Source: JALZAA01 sp035938395 (GTDB lineage Bacteria; Actinomycetota; Acidimicrobiia; IMCC26256; JACDBD01). Taken from it: a stretch of DNA of 61,894 nt. Below, piece by piece: positions 58,552 to 61,894 of this stretch. A program made the translations under genes and the position numbers. The notes below the pieces were generated by a model. The model ran no database searches. It was not told the origin of the DNA and saw only the letters and a program-made list of their open reading frames with translations. Every line of letters starts with the position of its first letter. Position 1 is the first letter of the stretch. The DNA lies in the NCBI GenBank assembly GCA_035938395.1, contig DASZGY010000019.1, positions 1-61,894 on the forward strand. Reading direction: 5' to 3'.

Positions 58552-59637
58552 CTATCCGGCGACGGGCGCGCCGTCGACGAAGGTCAACCTCACCACGAAG
58601 AGATTGCGCGCGCCCTGGGGGTAGCCGACCTTGCCGCGCACCCAGGCGTGCAGAGTCATCCAGGGCTGGCCGTTCGCGTCGACGAACACGTCCTCGCCAC
58701 CAGGTCCCTCGGCTCTGCTGGTCGAGGCGAGCCACGGTCCGCCCGCCGGCTTCGTGCACGGCCCCGTCGGTGAATCGCACACCGCGTATCCGATGGCGTA
58801 CCCGGCCGTCGACCAGTTGTTCCCCGAGTAGAAGAGGTAGTAACGGCCGGCGTAGCCGACCATGCTCGGCGCCTCGACGACGCCGGACTCCCACGCCTGG
58901 TCGGCTTGCACGAGCGGCCGCTGGTCGCCCACGAGGGAGAGGCCGTCGGGCGCGAGCTCCTGGGCGACGATGCCTGCGGTGGCGTCGCTCTTCCACAGCA
59001 GGTACGCGCGGCCGTCAGCGGTGACAAAGGGGCTCGGATCGATCGCTCCTCCGTCGGGCGGACAGACGAGCGGACCGCTCGAGTCGTCGACGAACGGGCC
59101 CCCGGGTTCCTTCGAGACCGCACGCGACAGACACTCGCGGTCCGGATCGTGCGCCCGCGTCGTGTAATAGAGGACGAACCCGCCCGGCCGTGGGAGCACG
59201 GCCGGGCCCCAGACGCCGCCGGGCGACGACCAGGCGGGAAGCTTCGGCAGCGCGTCGGCCGTGTGTGCGTTGCCGAACAGCCCGCTCGAGGTGAGGACCG
59301 GGATGTGATCGTCCTGGTTGTTGGTCGCGTACGCGTAATAAGTGTTCCCCGCTCGAAGGACGAACGGGTCGGCGAAGTCGTGGCAGTAGACGGCCGAGCC
59401 CTGAGGTCGGAGCGCCGCGCGCACCTTCCCCGCGAGGCCCCCCGTGCCTCCGATCGGAGGTCGCCCGGCAGGTTCACTCGCCGGGCCGGACGCTCCGGCC
59501 CGGAACACGATGCCGGAGCACGGGGCGTCCTCGAACAGCGGCACGACGACGGCGAGGGCGAGCCACACCAGGAGCCAGAGCGCGGCCACCAGCGCGAGGG
59601 CAATCCCGACGGTCGTGCGCGACCTCCGCTCCATCAT
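58552..59637 (-). CDS. Glycoside hydrolase family 43 protein, membrane-anchored
   Basis: A 361-residue enzyme with an N-terminal transmembrane anchor (VGIALALVAALWLLVWLALAV, about 10-30) and a five-bladed propeller. The three acidic residues expected for GH43 are Asp90 (FADPFVL), Asp200 (AIDPSPF) and Glu255 (GVVEAPSMV). These enzymes release arabinose or xylose from hemicellulose; specificity is not evident. The catalytic domain would face the outside. Stop 58552, next to the PNPOx-like gene end. Confidence 0.86.
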   Translation of the reverse strand: MMERRSRTTVGIALALVAALWLLVWLALAVVVPLFEDAPCSGIVFRAGASGPASEPAGRPPIGGTGGLAGKVRAALRPQGSAVYCHDFADPFVLRAGNTYYAYATNNQDDHIPVLTSSGLFGNAHTADALPKLPAWSSPGGVWGPAVLPRPGGFVLYYTTRAHDPDRECLSRAVSKEPGGPFVDDSSGPLVCPPDGGAIDPSPFVTADGRAYLLWKSDATAGIVAQELAPDGLSLVGDQRPLVQADQAWESGVVEAPSMVGYAGRYYLFYSGNNWSTAGYAIGYAVCDSPTGPCTKPAGGPWLASTSRAEGPGGEDVFVDANGQPWMTLHAWVRGKVGYPQGARNLFVVRLTFVDGAPVAG

Positions 59638-59743
59638 CTCGTTCGACCCGCTCCGAAGATCAGAGGTCGCGTGTCCCGCCCCGGCCTGTGACCGACGTCA
59701 TCTGGCCCTGTCCGGGGGCGCAGGCCCATGATGAACCGGCTTA

Positions 59744-59760
59744 ACTTATCGGTGATAACT
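59744..59760. promoter_or_regulatory. Possible operator upstream of the MMPL gene
   Basis: ACTTATC-GGT-GATAACT is an imperfect inverted repeat (core TTATC/GATAA) in an AT-rich patch 11 bases before the MMPL start. The patch contains TAACTT and TATCGG, so the promoter probably overlaps it. Confidence 0.4.
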
Positions 59761-59771
59761 CACCCTCGGGG

Positions 59772-61894
59772 ATGCTCGTGCTCGCTCGCCTCGGTCGATT
59801 CACGGTCGCCCATCGCAAGTCCGTGCTCGCCGGCACGGCGCTGTTCTTCGTCCTCGCGGTCACGCTCGGCGGCGGCGTCGCCTCCCATCTGACGAGCGGA
59901 GGCTTCACCGACCCGGACTCCGAATCGAGCCGCGCCGACGACGCGATCAAGCACAACTTCGGCAAGCAGGAGCCCGATCTCGTGCTGCTCGTGACGGCGA
60001 AGCGCGGCACTGTCGACGATGCCGAGGTGGGCAGCGCGGCGAACGCCTTGACGTCCGAGCTGTCGGGCGAGCCGCAGGTCGCGCGGGCGGTCTCGTACTG
60101 GAGCGTCGGGAGCCCGCCGCCGTTGCGCAGCACCGACGGCCGTCAGGCGCTCGTGCTGGCGTCATTGCACGGCGGTGAAGACAAGATGCACGACGCCGCC
60201 GAGAAGCTGTCGCCCCGCTACTCCGGTGACCACGGCGCGGTCACGGTACGCGTCGGCGGGTTCGCCGAAGTCTTCCGGCAGGTCAATCAGCAGGTCCAGT
60301 CGGATCTGCTGCGGGCCGAGCTCATCGCGTTCCCCATCACGCTCGCGTTGATGGTGCTCGTGTTCGGAAGTGTCGTGGCAGCCGGTCTTCCCCTACTCGT
60401 CGGCCTGCTCGCGATCGTCGGGACGTTCCTGGTCCTGCTCGTCATCGCCGCGCTCACGGACGTGTCGATCTTCGCCCTCAACCTCACCACCGGCATGGGT
60501 CTCGGGCTGGCGATCGACTACAGCCTGTTCATCGTGTCGCGCTACCGGGAGGAGCTCCACGCCGGGCGCGCGCCGAACGACGCGGTGGTCCGCACGGTCC
60601 AGACCGCAGGAAAGACGGTCGCGTTCAGCGCGCTCACCGTGGCGGTCGCGCTCGCGGCGCTGCTCGTCTTTCCGCTCGCGTTCCTGCGGTCGTTCGCGTA
60701 CGCCGGGATCGGCGTGGCGCTGCTCGCCGGCATCGCCGCGGTCGTCGCCCTCCCGGCGCTCCTCGCCGTGCTCGGCCCGAGGGTCAACTCGCTGCGATTG
60801 CTGCGGCGGGACCCGAAGCCCGTCGGTGAGGGCGTCTGGCACCGGATCGCGATGTTCGTGATGCGTCGTCCCGTGCCGGTCGCCCTGGCCGTCGTCGCCC
60901 TGCTCGTCGTGCTCGGGCTGCCGTTCCTGCGGATCCAGTTCGGCCTTCCCGACGACCGCGTATTGCCGTCAAGCGTCTCCAGCCGCCAGGTCCAGGACGA
61001 CATCCGGTCGCGCTTCGCGTCCAACGAGGCCCGCACGCTCGCGGTGGTCGCGCGCGGCATCGGCGACCCGGCCGGCCGCAGTGACCAGATCGATCGCTAC
61101 GCAGCCGCGTTGTCGCAACGGCGCGGTGCCGCCCGAGTCGACGCCGTCACGGGCAGCTACATCAACGGGCAGCAAGTTGCCGGGCCGGGACCGGTGACGG
61201 CGCGCTTCCAAGCCCGCGACGCCACCTGGCTGTCTGTCGTCCCGTCGGTCGAGCCGTACTCGGATGCGGGCGAGCGGCTCGCCCACGCCGTTCGCGACAC
61301 GCCCGCGCCGTTCCCCGTGCTCGTCGGCGGGGCTTCGGCCGAGCTCGTCGACTCCAAGGCGTCGCTGTTCTCGCGATTGCCGCTCGCCGCGGGGTTGATC
61401 GCGCTGGCGACGTTCGTGCTGCTGTTCCTCATGTTCGGGAGCATCCTGGTTCCGATCAAGGCGCTCGTCCTCAACGTCCTCAGCCTCAGCGCGACGTTCG
61501 GGGCGCTGGTGTGGATCTTCCAGGACGGCCACCTGTCGGGGTTCCTCGACTTCACACCCACCGGCACGCTGCCGGCGACGGTCCCACTCCTGCTCTTCTG
61601 TCTCGCGTTCGGCCTCTCGATGGACTACGAGGTGTTCCTGCTCTCACGCATCAAGGAGGAACACGACCGCACCGGCGACAACACGCGATCGGTCGCCGTC
61701 GGCCTCGAACGGACGGGTCCGATCGTCACGGCCGCGGCCGTGCTCATCAGCGTCGTGTTCATCGCGTTCGCGACGTCGGGCGTGTCCTTCATCAAGATCT
61801 TCGGCTTGGGACTGACGATCGCCGTGCTCATGGACGCGTTCGTGATCCGGGCGACGTTGGTGCCGGCGTTCATGCGCATCGCCGGCGAGGCGAA
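59772..61894 (+). CDS. MMPL-family transporter, 3' end outside the window
   Basis: An open frame of 707 codons running off the end; I read it directly from the sequence. It starts MLVLARLGRFTVAHRKSVLAG and has two RND-like halves, each with a large external loop and the signature GLGLAIDYSLFIVSRYREEL in the first half and GLSMDYEVFLLSRIKEEHD in the second. MMPL proteins of actinobacteria export lipids or other hydrophobic compounds across the membrane, powered by proton motive force. The protein would be about 710-740 residues, shorter than mycobacterial MmpL3. The start is the ATG at 59772 after CTCGGGG. Confidence 0.85.
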   Translation, partial: MLVLARLGRFTVAHRKSVLAGTALFFVLAVTLGGGVASHLTSGGFTDPDSESSRADDAIKHNFGKQEPDLVLLVTAKRGTVDDAEVGSAANALTSELSGEPQVARAVSYWSVGSPPPLRSTDGRQALVLASLHGGEDKMHDAAEKLSPRYSGDHGAVTVRVGGFAEVFRQVNQQVQSDLLRAELIAFPITLALMVLVFGSVVAAGLPLLVGLLAIVGTFLVLLVIAALTDVSIFALNLTTGMGLGLAIDYSLFIVSRYREELHAGRAPNDAVVRTVQTAGKTVAFSALTVAVALAALLVFPLAFLRSFAYAGIGVALLAGIAAVVALPALLAVLGPRVNSLRLLRRDPKPVGEGVWHRIAMFVMRRPVPVALAVVALLVVLGLPFLRIQFGLPDDRVLPSSVSSRQVQDDIRSRFASNEARTLAVVARGIGDPAGRSDQIDRYAAALSQRRGAARVDAVTGSYINGQQVAGPGPVTARFQARDATWLSVVPSVEPYSDAGERLAHAVRDTPAPFPVLVGGASAELVDSKASLFSRLPLAAGLIALATFVLLFLMFGSILVPIKALVLNVLSLSATFGALVWIFQDGHLSGFLDFTPTGTLPATVPLLLFCLAFGLSMDYEVFLLSRIKEEHDRTGDNTRSVAVGLERTGPIVTAAAVLISVVFIAFATSGVSFIKIFGLGLTIAVLMDAFVIRATLVPAFMRIAGEA

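Noticed and set aside
1..61894. tRNA genes, insertion sequences, integrases or phage genes
   Set aside because: I looked for tRNA-like cloverleaf ends, transposase motifs and terminal repeats and saw none; gene style is uniform across the window.

Overview
The window is 61.9 kb of high-GC DNA with a coding density typical of an actinobacterial chromosome. GTG and TTG starts are frequent, many genes overlap by 4 bp, and many transcripts look leaderless. The gene order smc-acyP-mutM-rnc-(acpP-plsX-rpmF)-yceD-sepIVA-like-coaD-rsmD-recG-fakA-rpmB matches the actinobacterial order known from mycobacteria. F420-type LLM enzymes, a GTP-type PEPCK and a UvrD2-like HRDC helicase agree with this. I infer an actinomycetote, possibly a deep-branching soil or aquatic lineage such as Acidimicrobiia; the class is a guess from gene style.

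Region 1 (1-14 kb) is housekeeping. After the start of a mechanosensitive channel, a 12.7 kb minus-strand block carries chromosome condensation (smc), DNA and RNA repair or processing (mutM, rnc, recG, rsmD), lipid precursor genes (acpP, plsX, fakA), CoA synthesis (coaD), ribosomal L32 and a cell-elongation coiled-coil protein. Divergently, rpmB and a small beta-barrel-like protein lead rightward.

Region 2 (14-31 kb) is metabolic: PEPCK, an amidohydrolase, an AsnC-type ligand-binding domain, D-Ala-D-Ala ligase, an acyl-CoA synthetase, a PAC2 protein, then a tight operon of two F420-type oxidoreductases, galactokinase and a GH2 glycosidase. A cobalamin-binding-like protein, a PH/SHOCT membrane protein, a sugar-lactone oxidase and a small metallopeptidase follow on the minus strand. 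Two intergenic segments (about 21068-21247 and 30827-31054) look like free-standing structured RNAs with their own terminators.

Region 3 (31-44 kb) holds a UvrD2-like helicase, a small sigma-region-4-like protein, a nuclease, a VOC protein, a LemA-like protein, a secreted 681-residue protein built from about 24 degenerate 21-residue repeats, the glutamate synthase large subunit, purK and coaA.

Region 4 (44-62 kb) holds an ECF sigma factor overlapping a dioxygenase-like partner, a DUF2855/DinB pair, an aldo-keto reductase, a methyltransferase, a racemase-type CoA-transferase, two SMP-30 lactonase-like proteins, a DUF7064/7065-like protein behind a TetR-type operator, an orphan CBS pair, DUF2207, an aminoglycoside-phosphotransferase-like kinase with DUF6285, exonuclease III, a flavin-binding protein, a GH43 enzyme and the start of an MMPL transporter cut by the window edge.

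The items I would look at first are the 21-residue repeat protein and the 17-bp palindrome it shares with the aldo-keto reductase promoter, the two candidate RNAs, and the ECF sigma factor/dioxygenase pair.
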